Source of the DNA: CAYNUJ01 sp964573255
Lineage (GTDB): Bacteria; Bacteroidota; Ignavibacteria; Ignavibacteriales; Melioribacteraceae
Assembly (NCBI GenBank): GCA_964573255.1
Contig: CAZNJB010000012.1
Span: 1-64,000 of the forward strand
DNA: 64,000 nucleotides
Reading direction: 5' to 3'
The translations under genes and the position numbers were made by a program. Below, piece by piece: positions 41,157-51,900 of the stretch. How positions within the stretch are numbered: the stretch's first letter is position 1; each line of letters begins with the position of its first letter. A model generated the notes under the pieces. The model was given only the letters and a program-made list of their open reading frames with translations, had not been told where the DNA came from and made no database searches.

Positions 41157-44100
41157 TTATTTTAATAACATCATTTTCTTTGTAATTACATTTTTACCCG
41201 ATACCACACGGTAAATATACGCTCCGCTTGTTACCGATTTTCCGCTATTATCTTTACCGTCCCATATCAAGTTATAAATTCCGGCACCCATCTGGGAACT
41301 GAGTAATGTTCTTACTTCCTGGCCCAGCATATTGTATATCTTAATTGTTACATAGCTGCTTTGTGGTAGCCCGAATTTTATACTTGTTGTTGGGTTAAAT
41401 GGATTCGGATAGTTCTGTTCTACTATGAATTTTTCCGGTATTATAATCTCATTTTCTACAGCTGTAGTTTGGTCTGTCGAGAATGATGCTCTTGGTGAAT
41501 AATCCGAATATTCACCTTCATGAGTTTTTGATCTTACTTTCCAGTAATAATTTTCTCCAGATTCTAACCCTGTAATTGCTGTAAATGGAGTTTTAATTCC
41601 TTCAATAACTTGTGCAGAACTCATATCCTCAGAGGTAGAATAGACTAATTCATAAGTCAAATCAGATTCACTCTGTACAGGCAGCACCCAAGAAACGATG
41701 GGTGATCCGGTGGTTATTGTTACGTTATTCGGTCCGCCTATAAGAGGCTGCACCGGAGCTGCGCCTGCATCCACTACAAAAGTTTCTGTAGTTGAGTAAC
41801 TTCCATAAAGTGAACCACCGTAATAAGCTCTCACTTTCCAAGAGTAAGTCGCTCCGGGTGTAAGTCCAGTTAAATTTGCATACGTATTTGTAGATGATAA
41901 TGCCGAAGTAATTGTACTATCTGACGTTAAAAATCCGTCTTTACTATAATGTACGTCATAACCTACAATTCCTCCGGTTGCCCCGTTGAAGTACCAATAC
42001 AACGTTTGGGAAGTTGATGTTACAGTTACTCCCCCAATCGGAGAACTCAACGCAGGGGTACCTGCACTAGCTCCACCGTAAACTGTAAAGGACCCTTCAG
42101 AATAAGCTGATTCCAAGGAACCGTCAGTTGATGCTACAGCCCAATAGTATGTCTGTCCGTTTGTTAAGGCTGTAGTTAATGTATACGATGTGGTAGAGAT
42201 ACTTCCTATTGCTATTTCACCTTTTGTTGCATCAGGTGTACCGGGATTGAACGAAGACCAAGCTTCGGATGAAGTACTATATTTTAACACATATCCGGTT
42301 AGACCTAATGAAGATCCATCCAAGTACCAAGATAAAGTCGGAGTAGTTGTATAAACGGTCGGATTGCCGGTTGGCCAACTTGCGACCGCTACTCCACCGG
42401 TTACACCACCTGAAACCGTGAATGAATCTATACTCGACCAATTCGATTCGGTTGTACCATTATCAGAACGAACCCTCCAATAATACTTTTTCCCGGCTGT
42501 CAACCCGGATAATTGCCTATACAGACTCGAAACATCTTCAATTTCCGGGACGCCGTCCAATCCGCCAATTGTATCATCGTAGTCAATGTCATAAACCAAT
42601 CCGGTACCTGAACCGTTTAAATACCAATATAAAGTTGGAGATGAGGTATAAACCGTAACTCCATCAATTGGATATGAGGGTGTTGGAATTATCAATGTTC
42701 CGCTTCCCCCAGTTACAAAACTTTGCACTGGTGACCAATCAGAATAAGAACCGTCAGTTGCGTAGTAAGCTCTAACTTGCCAGTAATAGGTTGTTCCGGG
42801 AGTTAAAGCCGACGGAAATGTTAAAAATAAATTACTTGAGTAACTACCTGGTGAAGAGGGATACAGGGAATTCCCTGAATTTAATTCTCCAGAACTTGTT
42901 GAGTTTGATGTGGAATAATTGATCTGGTAAGTTAAACCGGAAGCATAAGAATCGAGATACCAATATACAGTTGGAGTATTAGTATAAACCGTCTCACCTC
43001 CAATTGGATAAGAAGGCGTTGGTACTATGCTTGATCCGCCACTTGTGGTAAACGTAGCTTCCGATGAATATGCCACAACTTCATTACTGCTGTTTAATAC
43101 TATTAGTCTCCAATAATATTGCGTTCCACCGTTTAATGTAAACGTATAATTTAAGTTTGTTGTTGTTGCAGTTAAGGTCGCTGCTGCCCAAGCCGCCGGT
43201 GAAGGACTCGATGAAGCAGCAACTACTTGCGGCTTAAATTTTAATGAGCCGGTTGCTTGGTTTATCGTCCAACTAAATAATGTTGTAGTAGTATAAACCG
43301 TTGTACCGTTTCCCGGATTTGTTAATGTAGGACTCATATCCGGCCAAGTCTTGAATTGCCAAATAGGTGATTTTATTGAATTTGAACCATCCACTGCTAC
43401 AACTTGCCAGTAATATATTGTATTATTACTTAAAGACGTATCCGCTTCTGTAAACGTATAGCTGGTTGTATTAGCAGCAATACCCGTTTTCGTCCTTACT
43501 ACAGCAGCATCGAAGGCTGCTTGACTGCTACCGTCTGTAGATATTAATAACTTGTAAGATGATTCAAAATTGGCATCTTCCCAAGTAAATGTGGGCTCAA
43601 TCGCAACTCCTGTTAAACCGTTTACAGGTGCAGTTAAAACTAGCGGTGTATAGAAATAATATTCACTTCCCGAAGTAAAAGTTTCACCGACATTATCTCC
43701 GGTATTAACAACAGTAGCTTTTATTTTATAATAATATTTTGTAGCCGAGGATAAAGCCGAAGCTGCATTCATTGATAATGCACCTGTTACAGAATTATTC
43801 ACTGTTGAAGCCGGTGATGAAGTATCTAATAAAAGATCAAATCTTACATTAGAATAACTATTGTTCATACCCCAGGAAAATGTTGGATTTGTAGATGAAG
43901 TAGTTGATGCATTGGCTGGTGTTGACAACACAGGTGTATCCAATAAAGTAGTAAACTTTACAGCCGAAGAAGGCTTATTCGATTCTCCTGATTTCTTAGC
44001 AACAACTCTAACCTCATAGGCAGTATTATACAATAAAGTAACACCAAGTTGACTTGAAGTTACCGTACCGTTCAAACCTGTGGTTGCATCTATCCATACA

Positions 44101-45521
44101 GAACTTCCGAATGCTCTATATTGTATATCAAATGTAACACCGGTTGTACCGCCGGCAAAATTCCAGGTAATGGTCGGATTCAGAACTTGAGCTATAGATC
44201 CGGCAGTAGGTGCTGTAATTACGGGAGTAGCGATTTCAGTAGTAAAATTGTACTCATTGGAAGTTTGAATTGGATCTCCAATTTCACCCGAGCTAACGGG
44301 TGCATTATTTTGAGAATTCACTACCCAATAATATGTTTGATTATATTGCCACGTATGATTAACGTTTGCGTTTGTTGAAGTATGATTCCCGGAAGTCAAG
44401 GAATATGTACCCGGTGATGTCCCTACTTTTATCTCATATTGATTAGCACCTGAAGTACTTCCCCATTCAAAATAAACTTGTCCACCGGAAATGCTTACAC
44501 CCGTAGCGCCGTTTGAAGGTGTTGTAATTGCTTGTTGAGCAGTAGTAAAACTGTATGGCCCAAACGTAGCAGAATTTCCGGAAGCAGAGTTATTATAAGA
44601 GAATCGCCAATAGTATGTAGTATTATCATATAGAGGATTATTTGGAGAAGTTAAGTCAAACGAACCACTCGTTCCTACAGTGCCATTAAAAATTGTCGTT
44701 CCGGAAAAAGAACTATTGGTATTAACTTCAATTGTATAACTATCCGCTGCATCCGAAGTAGCAAATGTAAACGTTGGGGATAAACTTACGCCGGTAGCCC
44801 CATCAGCCGGGGAAGCTGTAAATGATCCCGGAAATGCTGCTGTTGTAAAACCACTTCCAGCAACAGAATAATTATCTGTTGGCTCATCCTCATTCGTAAC
44901 TAAAATATTAAGTGAATAACTTTTGCCTTCCTTTAACGTTCCCAAACTAACATTTGAATACGTAGTAGTTGAGCTAACATTCGTGTACGTTTGAACGGTT
45001 GCAACACCACTTCCATCATCTATCTGCACTTCAATTTTTACTGTTGAGGCAGTTCCAACATGAGTATATGTAAAAGACACAGTTTGACCTGTAACCGCAA
45101 CCGTACCTGTTGGTTCGGCTGTAATTACAACTTGATTAGGTTCTATCTGAGTCTTGAATGAATAATAATGATATGGACCGTCTGTACCAGATGCATCAAT
45201 ATCACTATCGAGTACCCACCAATAATACTGAGTATTGTAATTCAATGGTAATACTGAAGCTAAACTTAAAGACGTAGCCGATGTGCCTCTATCCCATACA
45301 AGCTCGTTCCCATTCCCTGCAATATTGTCGGCATCAAAATCGATATCGTAAGGCCCATTGCCAGAACCGTCATCAAAATCTGTCCAAGTAATTTGAGATA
45401 AGTTTACAGACACCCCTGCCTTATTATTTAAAGGATTAACGGGGTTTTGCCCTGATATAGTAACACTAAAGAACAACAATGCTATCAAGGCTAACCTTGT
45501 TGTGCTATAAAAATTATTCAT
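41157..45521 (-). CDS. 1454-residue fibronectin-repeat T9SS cargo protein
   Basis: Sec signal (LALIALLFFSVTISGQNPV), then about thirteen FnIII-like domains with a recurrent YYW(K/R)VxA... strand and a SYPxGGxTVYTxxPTLYWYL linker repeat in the second half, and a C-terminal FlgD-like/T9SS type A sorting domain (about 1370-1454: EQNYPNPFNPTTSIKFGL; SGAYIYRVVSGK; ITKKMMLLK). It would be carried across the outer membrane by T9SS and attached to the cell surface. Very Ser/Thr/Gly-rich, no catalytic domain seen: probably an adhesin or surface-layer component. A CRP-like site and a TTGAAA-N16-TAATGC promoter lie upstream (45586-45635). Confidence 0.88.
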   Translation of the reverse strand: MNNFYSTTRLALIALLFFSVTISGQNPVNPLNNKAGVSVNLSQITWTDFDDGSGNGPYDIDFDADNIAGNGNELVWDRGTSATSLSLASVLPLNYNTQYYWWVLDSDIDASGTDGPYHYYSFKTQIEPNQVVITAEPTGTVAVTGQTVSFTYTHVGTASTVKIEVQIDDGSGVATVQTYTNVSSTTTYSNVSLGTLKEGKSYSLNILVTNEDEPTDNYSVAGSGFTTAAFPGSFTASPADGATGVSLSPTFTFATSDAADSYTIEVNTNSSFSGTTIFNGTVGTSGSFDLTSPNNPLYDNTTYYWRFSYNNSASGNSATFGPYSFTTAQQAITTPSNGATGVSISGGQVYFEWGSTSGANQYEIKVGTSPGTYSLTSGNHTSTNANVNHTWQYNQTYYWVVNSQNNAPVSSGEIGDPIQTSNEYNFTTEIATPVITAPTAGSIAQVLNPTITWNFAGGTTGVTFDIQYRAFGSSVWIDATTGLNGTVTSSQLGVTLLYNTAYEVRVVAKKSGESNKPSSAVKFTTLLDTPVLSTPANASTTSSTNPTFSWGMNNSYSNVRFDLLLDTSSPASTVNNSVTGALSMNAASALSSATKYYYKIKATVVNTGDNVGETFTSGSEYYFYTPLVLTAPVNGLTGVAIEPTFTWEDANFESSYKLLISTDGSSQAAFDAAVVRTKTGIAANTTSYTFTEADTSLSNNTIYYWQVVAVDGSNSIKSPIWQFKTWPDMSPTLTNPGNGTTVYTTTTLFSWTINQATGSLKFKPQVVAASSSPSPAAWAAATLTATTTNLNYTFTLNGGTQYYWRLIVLNSSNEVVAYSSEATFTTSGGSSIVPTPSYPIGGETVYTNTPTVYWYLDSYASGLTYQINYSTSNSTSSGELNSGNSLYPSSPGSYSSNLFLTFPSALTPGTTYYWQVRAYYATDGSYSDWSPVQSFVTGGSGTLIIPTPSYPIDGVTVYTSSPTLYWYLNGSGTGLVYDIDYDDTIGGLDGVPEIEDVSSLYRQLSGLTAGKKYYWRVRSDNGTTESNWSSIDSFTVSGGVTGGVAVASWPTGNPTVYTTTPTLSWYLDGSSLGLTGYVLKYSTSSEAWSSFNPGTPDATKGEIAIGSISTTSYTLTTALTNGQTYYWAVASTDGSLESAYSEGSFTVYGGASAGTPALSSPIGGVTVTSTSQTLYWYFNGATGGIVGYDVHYSKDGFLTSDSTITSALSSTNTYANLTGLTPGATYSWKVRAYYGGSLYGSYSTTETFVVDAGAAPVQPLIGGPNNVTITTGSPIVSWVLPVQSESDLTYELVYSTSEDMSSAQVIEGIKTPFTAITGLESGENYYWKVRSKTHEGEYSDYSPRASFSTDQTTAVENEIIIPEKFIVEQNYPNPFNPTTSIKFGLPQSSYVTIKIYNMLGQEVRTLLSSQMGAGIYNLIWDGKDNSGKSVTSGAYIYRVVSGKNVITKKMMLLK

Positions 45522-45585
45522 AAAACACCTTTTATTATGTAATAAAATAAATCCTGACTGATTAATATGGATTGCAATTTAGGAT

Positions 45586-45613
45586 GCATTATTCGTTTTT
45601 CCAAAATTTTCAA
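45586..45613 (-). promoter_or_regulatory. predicted promoter of the 1454-residue T9SS gene
   Basis: On the minus strand, TTGAAA (45608-45613), 16 bases, TAATGC (45586-45591). Transcription would start near 45579, leaving a leader of about 58 nt. Confidence 0.45.
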
Positions 45614-45619
45614 ATCATT

Positions 45620-45643
45620 TGTGCTTTTAGTCACATTGACTAA
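45620..45643. promoter_or_regulatory. CRP/FNR-family-like site with overlapping palindrome
   Basis: TGTGCTTTTAGTCACA (45620-45635) differs from the CRP half-site pattern TGTGA-N6-TCACA at one base. It overlaps TTAGTCA-CAT-TGACTAA (45627-45643), a 7-bp-arm palindrome. The site is centred about 48 bp upstream of the predicted start, a normal activator position. The remainder of 45522-45899 shows a loose G-rich/C-rich pairing around 45742/45825 that I cannot interpret. Confidence 0.45.
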
Positions 45644-45899
45644 TGTGCAATATCTTTGAGAAATGATTCAATTACTGGGGACTGATATTTACCTCCAACC
45701 AAAGTTAAATAGCCCTCAATAAATACTGGACACAAAAATAGGGGGAGCCGTCCTTCTTTCAGATGAATAAGACCTGCAATAACGATACAATAATTAAGCA
45801 TCTAAATTATGGGCAGCTTCCCCTTAAAGCAAAAAAAAGAACAATTTCGATAATTTCATCCAATCCTAATTGGACTATCGAAAACAAAAGTTATAGTAA

Positions 45900-48365
45900 T
45901 TATTTCAGTAATACCATTTTTCTTATTTCAATCAGATTATTAGCTTGTACTTTATAGAAATAAATTCCCGAAGATAAATTCAATTTTTCAGTATTGAATT
46001 CAACTTTATGAAATCCGGCTTCCATATTTTCATCGATTAGATTTGCAATTTCTCTTCCAAGCAGATCGAAAACAGTAATTTTCACATTCGAATTTTGCGG
46101 GATGGAGAATTTTATAACCGTAGAAGGATTAAAAGGATTGGGATAATTCTGCCAAACACGAAATTCTTCAGGAATTGTTTCTTCTTCAACTGAAGTTACT
46201 TGCTCCAAATTAAATCGAGCAACCCGAGAAAAATCAGAATATTCACCCGAATTTGTTTTGCTTCTTGCTCTCCAGTAATAAATCTCACCGGTGGTCAATC
46301 CTTGAAGCTGAGTGAACGGATTATTTATCCCGCTTACGATAATTGAATTACTCATATCTGCAGAAGTGGAATATTCCAACTCATAAGTTAGTTGAGATTC
46401 AGATTGAACTGGAAGAATCCAGGAAATTGTCGGTGAGTCATCATCGATGGAAACATTATTCGGTCCACCAATTAATGGTTGTACCGGCGAAGAACCCGGA
46501 TCTATTGTAAAAGTCTCTGTAGCGGAAAATGAAGAATAAGTCGAATTGCCATAATATGTTTTTACTTTCCACGAATATGTTGCACCCGGAGTTAAACCTG
46601 TAAGCGTTGTTGATGTTGTAGTTGGATCCGGTGACACCGTACTGTCAGAAGTTACAAAACCATCTTTGCTGTAATGCACTTCGTAACTAACAACTCCTGT
46701 TGAGGAACCGTTAAGATACCAATAAAGCGTGGGAGAAGTTGTATATACGGTAGTTCCCCCTATAGGATAAGATAGAGTGGGTGCAGTTGTTGAACTTGCG
46801 ATAACAACAAAGGAACCACTTGACCAGCTGGAATAACTGCTACCATCGTAAGATGCTACAGCCCAATAATATGTTTTTCCATACAATAAATCTGAAGTAA
46901 AAGTATAATATGTTGTCGTCAAATCTGTAATATCTGCCGTACCGGTATAATCGGTATCCCAATCAGTGGAATTATCATCAACTTTCCAACGAACTGTATA
47001 TTTAGTTAATCCGGTTGTAGAACCATTCAAATACCAGTAGACCGTCGGGGTTAATGAATAAACAGTTTCTCCGCTGGTAGGATAAGTGGCAACCGGCGTT
47101 CCCGAGCTTGCAGCATAAACAACAAATGTATCGGTAGCTGAGGTATCGGTATCAATGCCATCGGTAGCAGTTACATACCAATAATAAGTATCACCTTCTG
47201 TCAAACTTGTTAATTGATAATATAAATTAGAAATTGCCGATGTATTAGCCTTAGTAAAACTACCTGCAGTACTCTCCTTATAATATACATCAAATGAAAT
47301 TCCTGAAGAAGAAGTATTTAAATACCAATATAAATATGGAGATGTGGTATATACTGTTACTCCTCCGGTGGGATAAGATAAAATCGGCTGACTTAAATTT
47401 GTAGTACTGTTCATTGTAAAAGAATCAGTCGACGCCCAACTGCCTGTATCTTCATCACCGGTACCACGTTTATAAACAGATCTCACATGCCAATAGTATT
47501 TTGTTCCGGCATCAAGAGAACTTGTAGGTAAATAATATAAAGTGCTTAAATCTGTAACATCAATCTCCGGTGTAGAAAATCCTGAATCATCATCCACTTG
47601 AATATCGTATGTTAAATCAGTTCCTGCACTTTGGATATACCAAAAAAATGACGGAGGATTGTAATAAACGGTATCACCACCTGTAGGATAAGACATTGTT
47701 GGAACTACCGCCCCTCCAGCCGTGGTAAATGTATATTCACTTGAATAGCTAACAACTTCACTGTTAGAGTTTAATACTATCACTCTCCAATAATATGTTT
47801 TTCCTTCTAATAAGGTGAATGTGTAATAACTATTAGAAGTTGTCGCTTCAAAATCGGGTGTGACCGTCCAATCAGCATTGCCGCCGTTTGTACTTGAAGT
47901 TACTTGAACTTTGAAAGATAATGAACCGGTTGAAGTAGCATACCAACTGAATAAGGTGGAAGTGGTATATACAGTTGAATTATCGCTTGGCCAACCAAGA
48001 GTAACGGAAACAGATGCAATCGTTGAAAATGAAAATGTAGTTGACCAACTGGATCCGCCGTCGATTGAAACTCTCCAATAATAAGTTTCTGAGTTGTCCA
48101 ATTTTTCGGATTCGGTTAAAGTATATGAAGTATCAAAAGCAGTTATAACTTTATCGACAACAATTGAGCTAAAGCCGTTGTCTGTCGCTACTTGTAATTT
48201 TTGAGTCGCAGAACTATCTGACCATTCAAAATATGGTTGAATTGAAACTCCCGTATCGCCGTTTACGGGGAGTGTTAACGTTGGCTGAGCGGTAACTAAT
48301 ATAGGCACTATAATCAGCGCAACTAGAAGGCCTAATAAATTGCGTAATTGATTCATAACAAACAC
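45900..48365 (-). CDS. 821-residue fibronectin-repeat T9SS cargo protein
   Basis: A shorter paralogue of the 1454-residue neighbour: Sec signal (LLGLLVALIIVPILVTAQ), about seven FnIII-like domains sharing the SYPTGGxTVYTTSPxLYWYL repeat, and near-identical stretches with the neighbour such as GLTPGATYSWKV, SSPVQPLIGGPNNVSI and LPVQSESQLTYELEYSTSAD. The C-terminal sorting domain (about 735-821: WQNYPNPFNPSTVIKFSIPQ; SGIYFYKVQANN; RKMVLLK) is of a different sequence subtype from the neighbour's, so only the body was duplicated or the tail was exchanged. AAGGAG precedes the ATG and a consensus promoter lies at 48437-48465. Expected surface location; function unknown. Confidence 0.88.
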   Translation of the reverse strand: MFVMNQLRNLLGLLVALIIVPILVTAQPTLTLPVNGDTGVSIQPYFEWSDSSATQKLQVATDNGFSSIVVDKVITAFDTSYTLTESEKLDNSETYYWRVSIDGGSSWSTTFSFSTIASVSVTLGWPSDNSTVYTTSTLFSWYATSTGSLSFKVQVTSSTNGGNADWTVTPDFEATTSNSYYTFTLLEGKTYYWRVIVLNSNSEVVSYSSEYTFTTAGGAVVPTMSYPTGGDTVYYNPPSFFWYIQSAGTDLTYDIQVDDDSGFSTPEIDVTDLSTLYYLPTSSLDAGTKYYWHVRSVYKRGTGDEDTGSWASTDSFTMNSTTNLSQPILSYPTGGVTVYTTSPYLYWYLNTSSSGISFDVYYKESTAGSFTKANTSAISNLYYQLTSLTEGDTYYWYVTATDGIDTDTSATDTFVVYAASSGTPVATYPTSGETVYSLTPTVYWYLNGSTTGLTKYTVRWKVDDNSTDWDTDYTGTADITDLTTTYYTFTSDLLYGKTYYWAVASYDGSSYSSWSSGSFVVIASSTTAPTLSYPIGGTTVYTTSPTLYWYLNGSSTGVVSYEVHYSKDGFVTSDSTVSPDPTTTSTTLTGLTPGATYSWKVKTYYGNSTYSSFSATETFTIDPGSSPVQPLIGGPNNVSIDDDSPTISWILPVQSESQLTYELEYSTSADMSNSIIVSGINNPFTQLQGLTTGEIYYWRARSKTNSGEYSDFSRVARFNLEQVTSVEEETIPEEFRVWQNYPNPFNPSTVIKFSIPQNSNVKITVFDLLGREIANLIDENMEAGFHKVEFNTEKLNLSSGIYFYKVQANNLIEIRKMVLLK

Positions 48366-48436
48366 TCCTTCTTATTTTAACTCCGGCTGGATTTACGCAA
48401 AAGGATAAATTCTTTTCTAAAATTGGTTGGCATAGG

Positions 48437-48465
48437 AATATAAATCATTTTACCAATATTGTCAA
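48437..48465 (-). promoter_or_regulatory. consensus promoter of the 821-residue T9SS gene
   Basis: On the minus strand, TTGACA (48460-48465), exactly 17 bases, TATATT (48437-48442). The start would be near 48430, with a 65-nt leader. Confidence 0.7.
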
Positions 48466-48848
48466 ATTAATATTTTGAAGAAATAATAATTAAATTATTA
48501 CTGGGAAATCCGAAATGCATTAAATTACAATTTGTTTCGAGTAATCCATACGAAAATCAGTTCTTCAATCAGTTGTAATTATATCATTAGGTTGGACAAA
48601 AGACCATTTTATTGCTCGGTATACTTCCAAAACTTATGAAAATTACACCCTAAAAAGTCTTGGATTTTTATAACCCAAGCTATCCCTATTCCTGCACCCT
48701 GAAACAAGAAATATTTATAAATCATCATCGGCATTCTGATAAAAGCAATTTAAAATCAAGTAACTATCAAATTGTGTTTGTTTCTCCCCTTTTGCTGACG
48801 GCTGTATTGTATAAGCTATGGAACAAAATATTAATTACAAGAAAAGAA

Positions 48849-48875
48849 AAAGCCGTTCGATTAACGAACGGCTTT
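48849..48875 (-). terminator. terminator of the 1427-residue T9SS gene
   Basis: AAAGCCGTTCG / CGAACGGCTTT, an 11-bp perfect stem with a 5-nt loop; the minus strand continues TTTTCTTTTC. It lies about 80 bp past the stop of the gene at 48958. Confidence 0.92.
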
Positions 48876-48957
48876 GAAAAATAATTAAAATACAATGTGT
48901 TTTAATGCATTTCCCGGATTGCCTAGAAAAGCCGGGCAAATCCGTAGCAGTTTCTCA

Positions 48958-51900
48958 TTATTTGAGCAGAACCATTTTCTTCGTTATGCTCTTACCTGCA
49001 TAATTTAATTTATAGAAATAAATTCCGCTCGGTAATCCGCTTGCATCAAATCTCACCTCATAAAGACCGGGAGATTTCGGTTCATTTACAAGCGTTGCAA
49101 TCTCTTCCCCGATCACATTATAAACCTTGAGCTGAACGAATGACTGATGGCCATCGATCATAGCCGGTATGCTGTATTTTATTACAGTTGTGGGATTAAA
49201 TGGATTCGGGTAATTCTGCATTAAGTTAAATTCATTAACGATTGCAAATTCATCTTCATTTTCTGTAACCGGACTGCTTGCCGAATATATTGTACCGGAA
49301 CCTGTACCAATATACAGTGTACTACCTCCGCCAGAAATACCGGTTGAATTTGAGGGCCGAGAATTCGGAGGAGACGGAATAAGTACCACACTGCTCGCAT
49401 CGAATCCGACTAAACCTAAATTAGTCCAGCTCGAACCATAATTATCGGAGTAATAAACTCCGCCACTCCAAGTTGAAATAAATAGCTTTCCATCGGGATC
49501 AACTGCAATGGAATAAACATATTTCGAGGACAAACCTGAATTTTTTCTGGACCAAGTACCGCCATTGGAGATTGATCCATACATTCCTCCGCCGTAAGTT
49601 CCGGCATATAATTTATTATGATTATTCGGATCTTCTGCCAAACTCCAAATGAACTTGTACTCAATATTCGATTCAGTCCAAGTCTGTCCGCCGTCAGATG
49701 ATTTATAAATACCTCCGCCGAATGTACCGGCAAAAACATTATCAGCAGCATCAACCAAAACAGCCTGTACAGAGAGATTTCCGAGACCGTCACTCACATC
49801 GGACCAAGAACTGCTTGCCTTAACATATTTAAATACACCTTCACCCCAAACACCGGCGTAAAGATTATTTTCGGAATCGAAATCGATACTCCGTACGTCA
49901 CTGTTCTTCAAGCCGAATTCACTCCAACTGTTTCCGTTATCGGTGGAATAATATATTCCCCTTTCGGTAGCAGCGTAAAGTATATCTTGATTATTCTCTA
50001 AATCCCAAATATAATCGGCATTCATTCCGTTATTGATTACATTCCATTGATTATCACTGTACCTGTATATTTTTCCACCCCAGGTTCCAGCTAATGGTTT
50101 GTAATCGTTATCGTAAGACATACACCAAACTATCTCACTATCAGAGAATTGTGCAATTTGATCCCAATTAATATCCGGATTATCTCCGTTATTGGGAGAA
50201 TTATTAAACTGGATTGAAATATTCAACTTCGCGAAATCATCTTCTGCGTTCTCACCATTATTCGGGTGTGAATTTGGATCATCTTGATTCGAAGTGAATA
50301 TTTCTGTCGATACAGTTAAAGTGGTTTCCGGCGGTACGTAACCTACGAATAGTTCATTCGCCATATGTCCTTCACCAACAAGACTCTTTGCAATTAATTG
50401 TCCGTATAAAGAACCGCTTACAAAGTTCACATCGGCGTAAGGAGCTAATATACTTCCGTAGATAGCTATTCCTTCAATTTTCAATTTTGTAGCATCTTTG
50501 AAAACAAAGAGGACGTTATTTGGGGAAGTACCGTAAACATTATAGCCTCCACCGAAAAATAAACTGTCACCGTCAACGATAACAATTACCGTTGAACCGT
50601 TCGGTGCTGCAATCTCGTAATCATTTGTTGAATTAAATGTCTCTCCATCAATATGAAAAACATTTGTTAACGGATTATTTCCTTCAAGAGTTAATTTACC
50701 GTATTGAAAGAAAACCGTATCTACGTTACTTTCTAAATTTGCCAAATTATTTGCAATTGTCTTCAAATGAACCTCGGCAGCATTAAAGTCAATTACTTCT
50801 CCCTGCCTGAAAGTTCCGTCGGGAATACCGACTAATATTTGCGGCAAATTACTCGAAACACCGTAGACTATATTTCCGTTATGCACCGAACCTGAGTTAT
50901 AAGTCAAGTTTTCTCCAACAATTAGTACATCCTCGGGTTGAGGAAGATTAAGTGATGCACCAACTGTATATTCGGAGAGGACTACATTTCCTCCCGCAGC
51001 CAATTTTCCTTCCGTTTGAGAAGACGGCTGTTCCAAATCACCGAATAAAAACAGATTGAAATCCGAAGCTTCCGCAAAATCAATTGAAGATGAATTAAGT
51101 TGAGAATAATCTGCTTTTAATTTCAACGACAATTCAGCCGTTTCGTTCACATTAACCTGATCCAATGTCCATATCTTTCCATCTGCATCGTAGGAACCGT
51201 CATCCGTTTGTGCTGATACAAATGTAAGTCCGGCCGGAATAGATGCCGTAACCTTTACACCCGTTGCTGGAGAAGGTCCACTATTATGCAATGAAAATGT
51301 CAAAGTAATTTCTTCTTTATCTTTGGGAGTCGCATTATCAACAGATAAATCCAACTGAAGATCAGCAGTTGTTGTGGTATAAAATACTACTACATTATCA
51401 TTGCTGATATTTTGGCTCTTGCTAAAATACTCCGTTTGATGTTTCACTGAAAAAGTATAGCTTACGGGTAGTAACTCTTTAGTCACTTTACCTTCATTAT
51501 CGGTTAAACCGATAGTTTTCCACCCGGATGCATAATATTTTACTTCGGCACCTTCAATACCGGTACCTCCTGCACCGAGTAATTTAACGACAGTTTCAAC
51601 CGTATTAAATTCAAACGTGTCGGAAGAACCTAGATTTACATTTTTTTGCATCCAAGCTCCTTCGTAACTTATACCAAGCGATGTATGACTTGGTAAAAGT
51701 TCCATTGATGCTTTACCGTCACTGTCAGTTGTTCCCAGTTCTTTCCATCCATCACCGTAATATTTTACATGTCCATCTTGCAATGGATTTCCTTTACTGT
51801 CGCTAAGAGAAACAACTATCTTTTTTGTGGTAAATACCACATTCACATTATTTCTAATATCCTGATTCTTTTGAGTCCACAATCCCTTATAATATAAACC

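Larger units (their letters stand above)
48366..48957. other. intergenic between two T9SS genes
   Basis: Holds the promoter of the 821-residue protein (48437-48465) and the terminator of the upstream 1427-residue gene (48849-48875). A plus-strand frame at 48660-48884 has no ribosome binding site and reads into the terminator, so I do not call it a gene. Confidence 0.5.

Noticed and set aside
45651..45830. G-rich/C-rich complementary blocks as an ncRNA
   Set aside because: Pairing is imperfect over a loop of about 65 nt, and no covariance or promoter evidence can be seen from one sequence.
48660..48884. 74-codon plus-strand gene between T9SS genes
   Set aside because: No ribosome binding site, no family match, and it runs into the terminator stem.
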